From Rhodobiaceae bacterium (GTDB lineage: Bacteria > Pseudomonadota > Alphaproteobacteria > Rhizobiales > JAKPQE01), in the NCBI GenBank assembly GCA_028278505.1, contig JANQEG010000016.1, positions 1 to 56,408 on the forward strand: 56,408 nucleotides of DNA, read 5' to 3'. The position numbers were made by a program, and so were the translations under genes. Below the pieces are notes generated by a model that ran no database searches, was not told the origin of the DNA, and saw nothing but the letters and a program-made list of their open reading frames with translations. Of this stretch, positions 19,201 through 27,333 are shown piece by piece (the first letter of the stretch is position 1; every line of letters starts with the position of its first letter).

Positions 19201-20555
19201 GCGCCCGTCGCCCGCAAGGCCACCCTTTCGCCGAGCGCCCGGTCGAGCGCCTCATCGCCGGTTCGAAGCGCGCCGATATCGGCACCGAGCTTGAAGCCGA
19301 TCGGGTCGCTGCCGAGCACGCCGCCGGGTGCGGTTCCGACAAGCTCGGCGACGAGATCGCCGCCGGCACCACCGGCGGCGAGGCCGGTGACCTGCAGGTC
19401 CGATTGAAGGCGGGTGCCGCTGTCGGCCGGCGTCGCCGCAAAGCTCCACTGCAGGCGGCCGATCTCCGCCGGCATCTCGCCCGCCGGCAGCCGCACCGGC
19501 CGGCCGTCACCATGGCCGATGTCGACGGTGATCTGCAGCGTCTCCTCGCCGCCGGGGCCGAGCCGGCCGCGGCCCGAGGCCGACACCGCGCGCGAGGCGA
19601 TGTCGAGGCGGTCGAGCGCCAGCGCGCCGTCGGCGGCCAGCCGCGCGTCTGCGGAAAGATCGAGATTGCCGCCGAAAAGATCGGCCAATTCGGGCGGCAG
19701 CAGCGGATCGAGGGTGCCGACGATTTCGGCGACGAGGCGCCGCTCGCCGGCCTTGTTACCGAAGGCGACGACGCCGTCGAGTACGTCGCGGCCGTCGGCC
19801 TTGGCGCCGAGATCGGCGCGGAAGGCGTTCGCCGTGCCGGCGCCGTCGAGTGTGATCGAAATCGCCGGTGCCTGCGGCGCGCCGACAAGGTTCGCAAAGA
19901 CGCCGCCCGCCGGCTCGGCGATCTCGACCCTGGCGACGATGCCGCGCTCCGGCCGCGTATCCATGTCGATCAGGAAGCGGCCGCCGACCCCGTCAACGCG
20001 CTCGAAATCGAGCGAGGCGGCAAGGTCGCGGCCGTCATCGGCATAAAGCAGCCCGGCCGTGCCGCTCAGCGTGGCGGCGACGCCGGCGACCGGCGCGCCG
20101 AGCACGAGTTCGCCGACGGTGATGCGTTCCACGTCGATGTCGATGCCGGGCATGCCGCCGGGATCGCCGGACTCTTCGGCGGGAGCTGGCCGCCGCTGCA
20201 CGATCGCCCGGCCGATGCCGAGATGGGTCACGTCGAGGCGGCCGAAAATGAGTTCGGTCACCGACCAGTCGAGATCGACATCTTCGATTTCGAGCCACGG
20301 GCCATCGCCATCAGATATAACGATCCGTTCAAGACCGACGCCGAAGGGCAGAAAGCCGCTGAGGCCGGCAAGCTCGACCGAATTGTCCGCGCCGGCGAGC
20401 GCCCGGTTGGCGAGCGCCACGATCGCCGCCCTGCCGGGGCCGGTCTGGATGGCGAGCAGCGCGAGGATGGCGATCGCCAACACGGCCTGGACGGCGATCA
20501 TAAGACCGGAGCGCAGCCGGTTTCTTTTCCGCACAACACCTTTGCTCAACGACAA
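16236..20555 (-). CDS. tamB: Translocation and assembly module subunit TamB
   Basis: Very large inner-membrane-anchored protein (1439 residues) that spans the periplasm and works with TamA in outer-membrane protein and lipid assembly. One N-terminal transmembrane segment (LMIAVQAVLAIAILALLAI, near 20-38) is followed by over 1000 residues of repeating beta-strand pattern (many IDLDG-, GRVEI- and LTLGG-like strands), which fits the beta-taco groove. The C-terminal DUF490/TamB domain is clear (SGAFSMRRGRLSILGKRLDF, then DPELNF-type FNFTSSPSLPQDEVLARLLF), ending VDWDY-like in GVGVEWDY. It lies downstream of tamA on the same strand with a 236-base gap that holds one hairpin. Confidence 0.95.
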   Translation of the reverse strand: MSLSKGVVRKRNRLRSGLMIAVQAVLAIAILALLAIQTGPGRAAIVALANRALAGADNSVELAGLSGFLPFGVGLERIVISDGDGPWLEIEDVDLDWSVTELIFGRLDVTHLGIGRAIVQRRPAPAEESGDPGGMPGIDIDVERITVGELVLGAPVAGVAATLSGTAGLLYADDGRDLAASLDFERVDGVGGRFLIDMDTRPERGIVARVEIAEPAGGVFANLVGAPQAPAISITLDGAGTANAFRADLGAKADGRDVLDGVVAFGNKAGERRLVAEIVGTLDPLLPPELADLFGGNLDLSADARLAADGALALDRLDIASRAVSASGRGRLGPGGEETLQITVDIGHGDGRPVRLPAGEMPAEIGRLQWSFAATPADSGTRLQSDLQVTGLAAGGAGGDLVAELVGTAPGGVLGSDPIGFKLGADIGALRTGDEALDRALGERVALRATGAVARSGAFAIETARLTAAAAEIEFAGRMDGGRFSGKAVARAGDLSGLSELAGFTVGGGATLSVNGDLAFDLSEVTLDVSGAGNGLSAGNPAVNGLVGGDLTLAGDIAGGRDDGIALNDIKIEGENLRAKVGGRFDRETLKLALDARIAELRRLNAETAGEALVTAKITGAVAEPDWTFTLALPEATLRGKTLSDGKIALSGRGRFLPQAAELNVSGTLGGEALSGRARLARRDDGGGAIDELAFSFAEARISGNLALSPEGRLAGPLDIAIPDLAALSPLALMDMSGRIAARLDFADRNGRQDLKANALIEKVAIGAAQIGRAEVNGTVSDLFGTLSADGKATADAINIGTVRIDDLAVTADHRGAVTAVDLRAAAPDGNVGAQADITPAGEGIEIGLKQLQADYRGIVARLQAPTRIRHAGGLTTIAETALGIGGGRFTLAGEAGDKLALDARFADIPAKLANTFSPKLGAEGSVSGTARIAGTPAAPVVDWTLALRNASLAESRGAGLPAISVDGAGRYAGDRLTLDAKIGGVDGLDLKVAGRAPVAAADTMDLTVAGRVPLSIARNFLRSRGTKVSGALRVDLALKGRPPVPAIAGTLGIEGGRLSDPQTGLSLSAIAANARFANGALDIGSLTGRTADGGNIAANGRVEINPDSGFPGDLRISARSLRYTDGKLVNALFDADLTLGGALAAAPNVGGTITLNRTEITIPEELPVNVSALSIDHKNAPDAVKKQHRALHGDDDGGARKGPAVRLDLTVRAPGRFFVRGRGLDAEMEGAVRVAGTPETPRVSGAFSMRRGRLSILGKRLDFTRGGVEFAGDLDPYLDFLATTETSDATVSVAVTGQASDPEFNFTSSPSLPQDEVLARLLFDRGIDKLSPLQIATLAAEVAKLGGVGGGSGPGVLDQVRRGLGVDDLDVGTDEAGNTTVKAGRYVTDRVYLGVKQGTTADSSKVTVDIDVTKNLKAKGEVGADGTSKLGVGVEWDY

Positions 20556-20706
20556 GCGGCACCTTTTTTTTCGGGTGAATCAGTCGATTCGCATCGACAA
20601 TCGCCGGTTATTCTGTCGAAGTCATGCGGTTTTCTTGTGGCAATGTAGTTGTGCGACTGCTGTTCGGCTGAAGGGGGCCTCGGGATCGTGTCGATTCCTC
20701 TCAATC

Positions 20707-20735
20707 GTCATTGCCCGCATGAAGCGGGCAATGAC
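20707..20735. repeat. Strong hairpin (repeat family A, short copy) between tamA and tamB
   Basis: GTCATTGCCCGC-ATGAA-GCGGGCAATGAC, a perfect 12-base stem with a 5-base loop. Similar CGTCATTG(C/T)CCGC units open the longer repeats at 22905-23060 and 36205-36362. In this position it could stabilise or attenuate the tamA-tamB transcript. No U-tract follows, so it is not a classic terminator. Confidence 0.75.
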
Positions 20736-20791
20736 GACGGAGGAGGTGTCGAAACCATTCAACCGAACGGCAGCGCGATTGCCCCCGCGGA

Positions 20792-22768
20792 TCAGAACGC
20801 CTGGCCGAGGCCGAGATAGACCGCCCAGTCGGGATCGTCGATATCCTTGTTGAGCGGCACCGCCACATCGAGGCGCAACGGCCCGATCGGCGTCAGATAG
20901 CGCACGCCGGCGCCGGCGCCGACCTTGAGGTCGCCGTCGAGCTGCGGATAAGCGGTGTCGGCGACCTGGCCGATATCGACGAACGGCACGATGCCGATCA
21001 TATCCGTCACCATGACCCGCGCCTCGAGCGAGGCCTCGACGATGCTGCGGCCGCCGATCACCGCGCCGTTCATGCGCGGGCCGATATTCTTGTAGGCATA
21101 GCCGCGCACCGAGCCGCCGCCGCCGCCGTAGAACCGCCGGTCGGCCGGCAGTCCGGCAAGGCCGGTGCCCGACACGCTGCCGACCAGCACCCGGCCGGCC
21201 AGCACGAAGCGGCCGGCCGCATCGAGGGCCTGATAGGCGGAGAACGACGCCTTCGACACCAGGAAGAAATTGTCCTGGTTGGCGTCGAATATCGGTTCGG
21301 CGAACAGCGCCGCCCTATAGCCGCGCTTCGGATCGAGCCGATTATCGCGGGTATCGCGGACCAGTTCGGCGGGCGCGCCGAACAGCATGAAGTCGCGCTC
21401 GCCGAAGCTGTCGGTGATGTTGGAGCGCTCGAATTCGAGCCCGATGCTGCCGCTCGTCTGAGGATCGAAGCGGCGCGTCAGGCCGATTTTTGCGATCGCC
21501 GAACGGCGCGCATAGACGTTGGGCTCTTCTTGCAGGATACGGGCCTCGGCGGTCAGATCGGTGTCGATGCCGATGACGCCGGGCTTCACGAAGGTGGCGC
21601 CGAGGCTGTAGTCGAGGTCCTCGGCGCGTTCTTCGCCGATGCGGCCGACCCGCCCCTCGACGCGGAGCCGCTCGGCACCGCCGAACAAATTGCGGTGGCC
21701 CCAATGGGCCTCGACTTCGGCCCCGTCGACGCTCGACCAGGTGGCGCTGGCGCCGACATAGCGGCCCTTGCGCTCGCTGACCTCGATGAAGACCGGCAGC
21801 GTGCCGTCGGCGTCGAGCGTCTCGCCTTCCCGCACCCGGACCGAATCGAACACTTCGAGGCGGCGCAGCCGTTCCGCCCCCCGCCGCAGCGTCTCCGGCG
21901 AATAGGGCTCGCCCTCGACGATCGCCGTCTGCCGGCGGACGAATTCAGCATCGACCCGCTCGGTCCCGGTCACCGTCACCCGGCCGATGCGCGCCCGCGG
22001 TCCGGCGATTGCAACCAAGGTGACGTCGAGGGTCGAGCTGGCATGATCGGCAACAACGTCGCGCCGCTCGATCCGGGCGAGCGGATGGCCCTGGCGGCGA
22101 AGCGCGGCGACGACGCGGTCCGCCGCATCGAGGATGACGCCGGATTCGGCCGCCGCCCCGGGCCGAAGCCCGAGTTCGGCCGCAGTCGGATAATCGGCAC
22201 CGCCATTCAGGACATCGATGCGGGTTTCGCCGAAGCGGAATAGCGGACCCGGATCGATGCGGACGATCACCGGCACCTTGCCGCTGTCGGGTGCCGGCCG
22301 CAGCCTGGCGTCCGGTTCGATCGCGCCGAGCGGCCGGCCGGCAATCGTGATGTCGACGGTGCCGCCATAGCGGCCGCTCGCATAAAGCGTTGCGATCAGC
22401 CGCTCCGCATCGGACCGCGCCCGGGCGGCGAGCCCGACGGTGCCGCCGGGCGGCGGATTGTCTTCTTCGCCGACGAGCGTCGATGCGGCTTCAAGCGCGG
22501 CGCGGAGGTCGTCGTCGCCGCCGGTGATGATGATATCGGTGCTGTAGGGGACCCCGTCGACCGCAGTTTCGGTTTCGTCCGTCTTCTCGAAGAGTTTTAA
22601 ACCGAACAGATCGATCGCCGCGGCCGGCTGCGGCAGCACGAGGGCGCACGCGAGCACCGCGCACGCTACCGCGCTGCGCCACGCCCTTCCTCTCGGTCGT
22701 GCAGCCACTACTTTCACTCTTTTCCACTCCGCCCGGCTCCAATCCGGATCCGGGTTCCCAATGCTCAT
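20792..22768 (-). CDS. tamA: Translocation and assembly module subunit TamA (Omp85 family)
   Basis: Outer-membrane beta-barrel protein that partners TamB. The 658 residues have an N-terminal signal segment (hydrophobic ACAVLACALVLPQPAAA, near 35-50), three POTRA-like domains (about 60-330; e.g. RIDPGPLFRFGETRIDV), then a 16-strand barrel of the Omp85 type with ESSVEG-like segments (YVGASATWSSVDGAEVEAHW), RGY-containing GGGGSVRGYAYKNIGPR (the lock motif of loop 6, near 570) and a C-terminal aromatic end (WAVYLGLGQAF). The start is the ATG at 22768; the first residues before the signal segment are basic and may be over-extended. Confidence 0.94.
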   Translation of the reverse strand: MSIGNPDPDWSRAEWKRVKVVAARPRGRAWRSAVACAVLACALVLPQPAAAIDLFGLKLFEKTDETETAVDGVPYSTDIIITGGDDDLRAALEAASTLVGEEDNPPPGGTVGLAARARSDAERLIATLYASGRYGGTVDITIAGRPLGAIEPDARLRPAPDSGKVPVIVRIDPGPLFRFGETRIDVLNGGADYPTAAELGLRPGAAAESGVILDAADRVVAALRRQGHPLARIERRDVVADHASSTLDVTLVAIAGPRARIGRVTVTGTERVDAEFVRRQTAIVEGEPYSPETLRRGAERLRRLEVFDSVRVREGETLDADGTLPVFIEVSERKGRYVGASATWSSVDGAEVEAHWGHRNLFGGAERLRVEGRVGRIGEERAEDLDYSLGATFVKPGVIGIDTDLTAEARILQEEPNVYARRSAIAKIGLTRRFDPQTSGSIGLEFERSNITDSFGERDFMLFGAPAELVRDTRDNRLDPKRGYRAALFAEPIFDANQDNFFLVSKASFSAYQALDAAGRFVLAGRVLVGSVSGTGLAGLPADRRFYGGGGGSVRGYAYKNIGPRMNGAVIGGRSIVEASLEARVMVTDMIGIVPFVDIGQVADTAYPQLDGDLKVGAGAGVRYLTPIGPLRLDVAVPLNKDIDDPDWAVYLGLGQAF

Positions 22769-22904
22769 TGCCCTAACACAATATCGCTACGCGGGACGAC
22801 CGGATAATAACGCCGTAACCCTAATCTACGGTTACGGTTGCGGCGCGGTCACATCATCGGGCCGGTCACGACTTGCCGGCTGAAACGGTTTTTGCGGGTC
22901 ATCC

Positions 22905-23060
22905 GAACTTTCTCCGTCGTCATTGTCCGCATTTTGCGGCAATCCAATGGCCTTTCGATGTGAAGAGGTGCCTGCGTTTCGTAACAAAGGCATTGCCCAA
23001 GTTGAAAAGCCAATGGACCACCCGGATAAACCGGGTGGTGACGTGGGAGAGGGCGGTGAC
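22905..23060. repeat. About 150-base intergenic repeat (family A), copy 1
   Basis: Runs from CTTTCTCCGTCGTCATTGTC through CAATCCAATGGCCTTTCG to the hairpin ACCACCCGG-ATAAA-CCGGGTGGT (23017-23039) and a GGAGAG tail. A second copy lies at 36205-36362 with the same parts in the same order. A different palindrome-rich unit follows at about 23097-23181 (GCAGCGACGCGATCCAGG ... GGCGCCTCGCAATGACGAT). Together they fill most of the 22769-23383 gap between tamA and the sox cluster; no gene is seen. The soxT promoter should lie in 23182-23383. Confidence 0.75.
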
Positions 23061-23383
23061 GTCGATGCGGATGGCGAATCCGCATCCACCATGCGGTCAT
23101 CGCCCGCGCAGCGACGCGATCCAGGGCGGCTCGCTCAGCACTGGATTGCCGCGGCGCCTGTCGGCGCCTCGCAATGACGATCGGGAAAATGAAGTCAGCG
23201 CAATCATCTATGGCGACGGTGTCGAATTAAACCGCACAGCCGTATCCGCCGGAATCTCACCGCGAGTTTCGCCTGTGGTTATCTGTCACTTGTCCACTCG
23301 CAGGTATTGCATGACAATGGTCCCGATAGCGGTGCGCCGGCGCCTGCCATCATCGACAGAAACCGGCTTGGGACCTGACGAAG

Positions 23384-24451
23384 ATGGATGACCTGTCGAT
23401 CAATGTCGTGGTCGCGCTTTACGGCTTCGGGCTCGGGCTCGTCTTCGGCGCGATCGTGCTCGCCACCAATTTCTGCACCATGGGTTCGGTGTCGGACATT
23501 CTCACCTTCGGCGACCACCGCCGCTTCCGCGCCTGGCTGCTGGCCGCCGCGACCGCACTCATCGGCGCCCAGATCATGCACCATTTCGGCTTCATCGACC
23601 TTGACGCCTCGATCTACCCGACGACGCAGTTCAACTATGCCGGCAACATCGTCGGCGGGCTGATGTTCGGTTTCGGCATGGTGTTTGCCGGCGGCTGCGC
23701 CAGCCGCAATCTCGCCCGCGTCGGCGGCGGCGATCTGCGCTCGCTCGTGGTGCTGCTGTTCATCGGCATTTTCGGCTACATGACCATGCGCGGGCTGATC
23801 GGGGTCGGCCGCGTCGAGATCGAGGAGCGGGTCGTCGTCGACCTCGCTTCGGTCGGCATTCCCGACCAGACGATCGGCGGCCTGCTTGCCGGCTACGGGC
23901 TCGACGCCGGGCTCGCCAATACGGTTGCCGCGGCCGTCGTCGCCGCGGCGATCCTCTACTATTGTTTCGGCAACGCCGCCTTTCGCGGCTCGCCGCGGAA
24001 CATCATTGCCGGCCTCGGCATCGGCCTGTGCGTTATCGGCGGCTGGTATATCACCGGCGTCGCCGGCGCCGACGACTTCGATCCGACGCCGCTCGCCTCG
24101 CTGACCTTCGTCGCGCCGACCGGAAACGCGGTCATCTATCTGATGACGTTTTCCGGCGCGACCATCGATTTCGGCATCGCCACCGTCGGCGGCACCATTC
24201 TCGGCGCGTTCGTCGCGGCACTGGCCACGCGCCGCTTCAGCCTGACCAGCTTCGCCGATGTCGGCGACACGCTGCGCAACATGTTCGGCGGCGCGCTGAT
24301 GGGCGTCGGCGGCGTCGTTGCGCTCGGCTGCACGGTCGGCCAGGCGATGACCGGCGTCTCCACCCTGGCCGTCGGCTCGTTCATCGCCTTTACCGCGATC
24401 GTCGTCGGCGCCGTCATCGGCCTGAAGACGATGGAGCGGATGCTGGCCTGA
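23384..24451 (+). CDS. soxT: YeeE/YedE family sulfur-compound transporter (SoxT-like)
   Basis: Polytopic inner-membrane protein (355 residues, about nine hydrophobic segments) of the YeeE/YedE family, whose characterised members take up thiosulfate. The conserved cysteines that relay the sulfur compound are present in ATNFCTMGS (near 30), GGCASRNLARVGGG (near 105) and ALGCTVGQAMTGVS (near 312). Its position at the head of a sox cluster fits the SoxT transporters found beside soxS-soxV in other alphaproteobacteria. It ends three bases before the convergent soxS stop. The substrate (thiosulfate, sulfide or polysulfide) is not decided by sequence. Confidence 0.88.
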   Translation: MDDLSINVVVALYGFGLGLVFGAIVLATNFCTMGSVSDILTFGDHRRFRAWLLAAATALIGAQIMHHFGFIDLDASIYPTTQFNYAGNIVGGLMFGFGMVFAGGCASRNLARVGGGDLRSLVVLLFIGIFGYMTMRGLIGVGRVEIEERVVVDLASVGIPDQTIGGLLAGYGLDAGLANTVAAAVVAAAILYYCFGNAAFRGSPRNIIAGLGIGLCVIGGWYITGVAGADDFDPTPLASLTFVAPTGNAVIYLMTFSGATIDFGIATVGGTILGAFVAALATRRFSLTSFADVGDTLRNMFGGALMGVGGVVALGCTVGQAMTGVSTLAVGSFIAFTAIVVGAVIGLKTMERMLA

Positions 24452-24454
24452 CGA

Positions 24455-24901
24455 CTATTGCGCGCCGGCGGTTGCGGTCATCCCGTTCGGGATTGCAAGC
24501 GCCGCGGCCCGGTTCTTCTGCATCTTCTCGATCATCTGATCGAGCAGCGCCCAGAAGAAATCCTCGCCCGGATAGCCGATGATGCGTCCGATCTCGCGGC
24601 CATCGTCGACCAGCACGAAAATGGGCGTGTAGTAGCCGGGTGAGATATGAACGATGTCATCGGGGAGCGAATAGTCGACATCGACCGTGCGCAGCGGCGC
24701 GATCCGGCCCTCTTCGGTTTTCGGATAGATTACACCGATCTGGTCGTGCCAGCGCACGCACCAGGGACAGTGGGAAGATTCGAACATCAGCAGTTCGGCC
24801 GCGTTCGCAGCGGCCGGCAGCGCCATCACCGTCATCAATCCGGTTAAAAATACCGTGACTGCGGAGATCGCATTCTTGAGTTTCACGGCAACTCTCCCCA
24901 T
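24455..24901 (-). CDS. soxS: Periplasmic thioredoxin SoxS
   Basis: Small exported thiol-disulfide protein of the sox cluster; in Paracoccus, SoxS acts on SoxY to keep the sulfur carrier active. The 148 residues begin with a signal peptide (AVTVFLTGLMTVMALPAAANA), then LLMFESSHCPWCVRWHDQIG with the CPWC active site (near 50) and YYTPIFVLVDDGREIGRIIGY. ATG at 24901 is chosen because GAGAGG lies about eight bases upstream; an ATG 13 codons earlier lacks this and would intrude on the divergent soxV promoter. It is transcribed away from soxV, the usual arrangement. Confidence 0.9.
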   Translation of the reverse strand: MGRVAVKLKNAISAVTVFLTGLMTVMALPAAANAAELLMFESSHCPWCVRWHDQIGVIYPKTEEGRIAPLRTVDVDYSLPDDIVHISPGYYTPIFVLVDDGREIGRIIGYPGEDFFWALLDQMIEKMQKNRAAALAIPNGMTATAGAQ

Positions 24902-24924
24902 TGTGTTGCCTCTCAATATCACAT

Positions 24925-24935
24925 AATCGAAATTG
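24925..24935 (+). promoter_or_regulatory. Candidate operator in the soxS-soxV gap
   Basis: AATCGAAATTG. Related forms recur in the soxW-soxX gap: AATTGAAATTC at 27272-27282 and, on the opposite strand, AATCAAAATCT at 27217-27227, giving a shared core AATYRAAATY. In Paracoccus and relatives, the ArsR-type repressor SoxR is known to bind these two gaps. The soxR gene itself is not in the window. No match to a known site was tested. Confidence 0.45.
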
Positions 24936-24967
24936 CTCATGTTCAATTTTGGGGGAGCGAGCCGGCC

Positions 24968-25750
24968 ATGGGTGTCGATGTAGGATTGCTGGGCGCATTT
25001 GTCGGCGGGCTGATCGCCTTCGTCTCGCCCTGCGTGCTGCCGATCGTGCCGCTTTATCTGTGCTACGTCGCCGGCGTCACCCTCGACGAGCTGACCCATG
25101 ATTCCGACACCGCGATCTCGCGCCGCAAGGTGATGCTGTCGATCCTGCTGTTCGTCCTCGGCTTTTCGACGATCTTCATTCTGATGGGCGCGACCGCGAC
25201 GGCGCTCGGCCGCGTCGTGCAGACCTATCGGTCCGTTTTCGAAATGATCGCCGGCGGCATCATCATCGTCATGGGGCTGCATTTTCTCGGCCTCTTCCGC
25301 ATCGGTTTCCTGGCCCGCGAGGCGCGGCTCAATGTCGACACCAGCAAGGCGACGCTGGCCGGCAGCTATCTCATCGGCCTTGCCTTCGGCTTCGGCTGGT
25401 CGCCCTGTGTCGGCCCGGTGCTGGCCGCCATTCTGGCGATCGCCGCCGACCGCCAATCGGTCTGGGAGGGGGTCATGCTGCTGGCGCTGTTTTCGGCCGG
25501 CCTCGGCGTGCCCTTCCTGCTCGCCGGCTGGTTCACCGACCGCTTCCTCGGCCTGATGAAGGGCCTGCGCCGTCACATGGGCGTGGTGGAAAAGGTCGCC
25601 GGCGTGTTCCTGATCTTCATCGGCGTGCTGTTTCTGACCGGCGACTTCTTCCTGTGGAGCTCGGAAGCCGGCTTCTGGCTGCTGGAGACCTTCCCGGGCC
25701 TGCAGCAATTCGAGGAAGACATGCTCAGATATGTCGGCGGCGAGGCCTGA
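24968..25750 (+). CDS. soxV: CcdA-family thiol transporter SoxV
   Basis: Inner-membrane protein that passes electrons from cytoplasmic thioredoxin to periplasmic thioredoxins such as SoxW and SoxS. The 260 residues have six transmembrane segments and the two CcdA cysteine motifs FVSPCVLPIVPLYL (near 20) and GFGWSPCVGPVLAAI (near 145). GGGGGAGCG lies upstream of the ATG at 24968. It is divergent from soxS; a gene on the opposite strand separates it from soxW, which it normally precedes directly. Confidence 0.93.
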   Translation: MGVDVGLLGAFVGGLIAFVSPCVLPIVPLYLCYVAGVTLDELTHDSDTAISRRKVMLSILLFVLGFSTIFILMGATATALGRVVQTYRSVFEMIAGGIIIVMGLHFLGLFRIGFLAREARLNVDTSKATLAGSYLIGLAFGFGWSPCVGPVLAAILAIAADRQSVWEGVMLLALFSAGLGVPFLLAGWFTDRFLGLMKGLRRHMGVVEKVAGVFLIFIGVLFLTGDFFLWSSEAGFWLLETFPGLQQFEEDMLRYVGGEA

Positions 25751-25754
25751 GCGG

Positions 25755-26486
25755 TCAGCCGAAGCGGAAGAACAGCAGATTGTCGAGCGAGAAGAGCTCG
25801 CGCAGGAGCCGGATGAACAGGCCGGGATCCTTGGCGATGGCGGCTTCGGTGATGCGTGCCGTGCTGGCCCGCGCGGTGTCCATCAAGCGCCGGAACTCGG
25901 CGTCGGCGGCAATATCCGCCGGCGCCATCGCATCGCAGCGGGCGAGCTCGCGGCCATAGACCGCGCCCGCCTCGATCAGCTTCGCCGCCGCCGCCGGGTC
26001 GTCGAGATCGGGCGGCGCGTGCCGATAGGCGCGCAAGGGTCCCATCGCCGCATTGATGTCGCCGATGCAGTCGGAAAAGAGATAGAATCCGCTTCTGCGC
26101 CGCATGTCGGAGAGCACAGCGCGGATCGGCAACAGGATGTCGCGCGCCGCCTCGCCGTTTCCTGAATCGATCGCCACCAGCGCGTCGTCGATGCGCTTCG
26201 CCGTCTCCGCCAGCGCCGCCGCGTAAGCCGGATTGCCGTCATAGGCGTCCGGCGGCGTGTCGGCGAACCGCGCCGTCAGCGCCGCCCATTTGTCGGTCAT
26301 GTCTTCCAGTTCGATCGCCGCAAGGTCGACATTGCCGGTCCTGAGGTAGGTCGCGGCGACGCGGAAATGCGCCTCTGCGCCGCCGATCGCGGCGTGGAAA
26401 TCGGCCAGCTCGCCGGCCGCGGCCGAACCGCAGAGCCCGGCAAGGAAAGAGACCAGCACCGCAATCTTGCGAAAGAACCCCAACAC
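25755..26486 (-). CDS. Exported helical protein of unknown function in sox cluster
   Basis: Not recognised. The 243 residues start with a signal peptide (KIAVLVSFLAGLCGSAAA), and the mature part is almost entirely alpha-helical by pattern (FHAAIGGAEAHFRVAATYL, DLAAIELEDMTDKWAALTARF, LLPIRAVLSDMRRRSGFYLF). The helical layout recalls the four-helix fold of cytochrome c'-type proteins, but no CxxCH heme site is present. Two cysteines remain in the mature part (SDCIGD, ARCDAM). GTG start at 26486, preceded by GGGGCGGGGGC. It ends five bases from the soxV stop on the opposite strand and its 5' end faces soxW, so it splits the usual soxVW pair. Confidence 0.75.
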   Translation of the reverse strand: MLGFFRKIAVLVSFLAGLCGSAAAGELADFHAAIGGAEAHFRVAATYLRTGNVDLAAIELEDMTDKWAALTARFADTPPDAYDGNPAYAAALAETAKRIDDALVAIDSGNGEAARDILLPIRAVLSDMRRRSGFYLFSDCIGDINAAMGPLRAYRHAPPDLDDPAAAAKLIEAGAVYGRELARCDAMAPADIAADAEFRRLMDTARASTARITEAAIAKDPGLFIRLLRELFSLDNLLFFRFG

Positions 26487-26616
26487 GCCCCCGCCCCGAA
26501 AAGTTTTTGCAATTTGCGGATTAAAGGGGCTTTTCAGGTGGCCCGCAACACCTGATCATAGGGATCGACGGCCGCGCCTGTCCGGCCGCAAAAAAGGGAA
26601 ACGCGAGGAGACCTCG

Positions 26617-27201
26617 ATGATCGACCGTCGCCAGTTCACGATCGGTGCCGGCAGCCTCGGCCTTGCCGCTCTGGCCCCGGCGATCGCCCGCGCCGAAATC
26701 GAACCGCCGATCCTGACCGAAGACGGGCTCTACAGGCAGTCCTGGTTCCTGGACTCCTTCCTCGAACTCGCCGACGACCTCGACACCGCCGCGGATGGCG
26801 GCAAGCGTTTCGCGGTCATGTGGGAGCTGAAAGGCTGCCCCTATTGCGAGGAGACCCATCTCGTCAATTTCGCCGATCCCGAGATCCACGACTTCGTCCG
26901 CGACAATTTCGACGTTCTTCAGCTCAATCTGATCGGCTCCCGGCGGGTCACCGATTTCGACGGCGAGGAATTGTCCGAAAAGGCGCTGGCGAAGAAATAC
27001 GGCATAAGGTTCACGCCGACCTTTCAGTTCTTCCCGGAGCGTTCGGACGGGCTTGGCGAGATGCCGGCACCGGACCGCGAGGTGGCCCGCGCGCCGGGCT
27101 ATCTCAAGCCGCCGCATTTCCTGGCCATGTTCAGATATGTTCGCGAGCGGGCCTATGAAAACGGATCGTTCCGCCGCTATCTCCGGGCCGCCAAAGGATG
27201 A
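26617..27201 (+). CDS. soxW: Periplasmic thioredoxin SoxW
   Basis: Thioredoxin of the sox system, thought to receive electrons from SoxV. The 194 residues start with a twin-arginine-type signal (MIDRRQFTIGAGSLGLAALA), then a thioredoxin domain with CPYC in WELKGCPYCEETHL (near 80) and the cis-Pro segment IRFTPTFQFFPE. GAGGAG lies 8-13 bases upstream of the ATG at 26617. The export signal suggests that the folded protein may be carried by Tat. It lies directly upstream of soxX with a 132-base regulatory gap. Confidence 0.92.
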   Translation: MIDRRQFTIGAGSLGLAALAPAIARAEIEPPILTEDGLYRQSWFLDSFLELADDLDTAADGGKRFAVMWELKGCPYCEETHLVNFADPEIHDFVRDNFDVLQLNLIGSRRVTDFDGEELSEKALAKKYGIRFTPTFQFFPERSDGLGEMPAPDREVARAPGYLKPPHFLAMFRYVRERAYENGSFRRYLRAAKG

Positions 27202-27214
27202 GGCTTCGCGAATA

Positions 27215-27282
27215 TTAGATTTTGATTCTAAAGCCGGAACTTGGTAGTTTCCATCGTGAACCGGGGAAACGAATTGAAATTC
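27215..27282. promoter_or_regulatory. soxW-soxX gap with dyad and repeated AT-rich motif
   Basis: TTAGA-TTTTGAT-TCTAA (27215-27231) is a dyad with 5-base arms. A second related site, AATTGAAATTC, is at 27272-27282. Both share the core AATYRAAATY with the site in the soxS-soxV gap. This is the expected place for the main promoter of soxXYZA and its repressor site. Confidence 0.5.
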
Positions 27283-27333
27283 CACCCAAAGAACGAAAAT
27301 GCGGCACAAAGCCGCGGGAGGAGACTGACCAAA

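Noticed and set aside
17943-20648. A 901-codon open frame opposite tamB
   Set aside because: Antisense shadow of tamB; low-complexity Arg/Ala/Gly product without recognisable motif.
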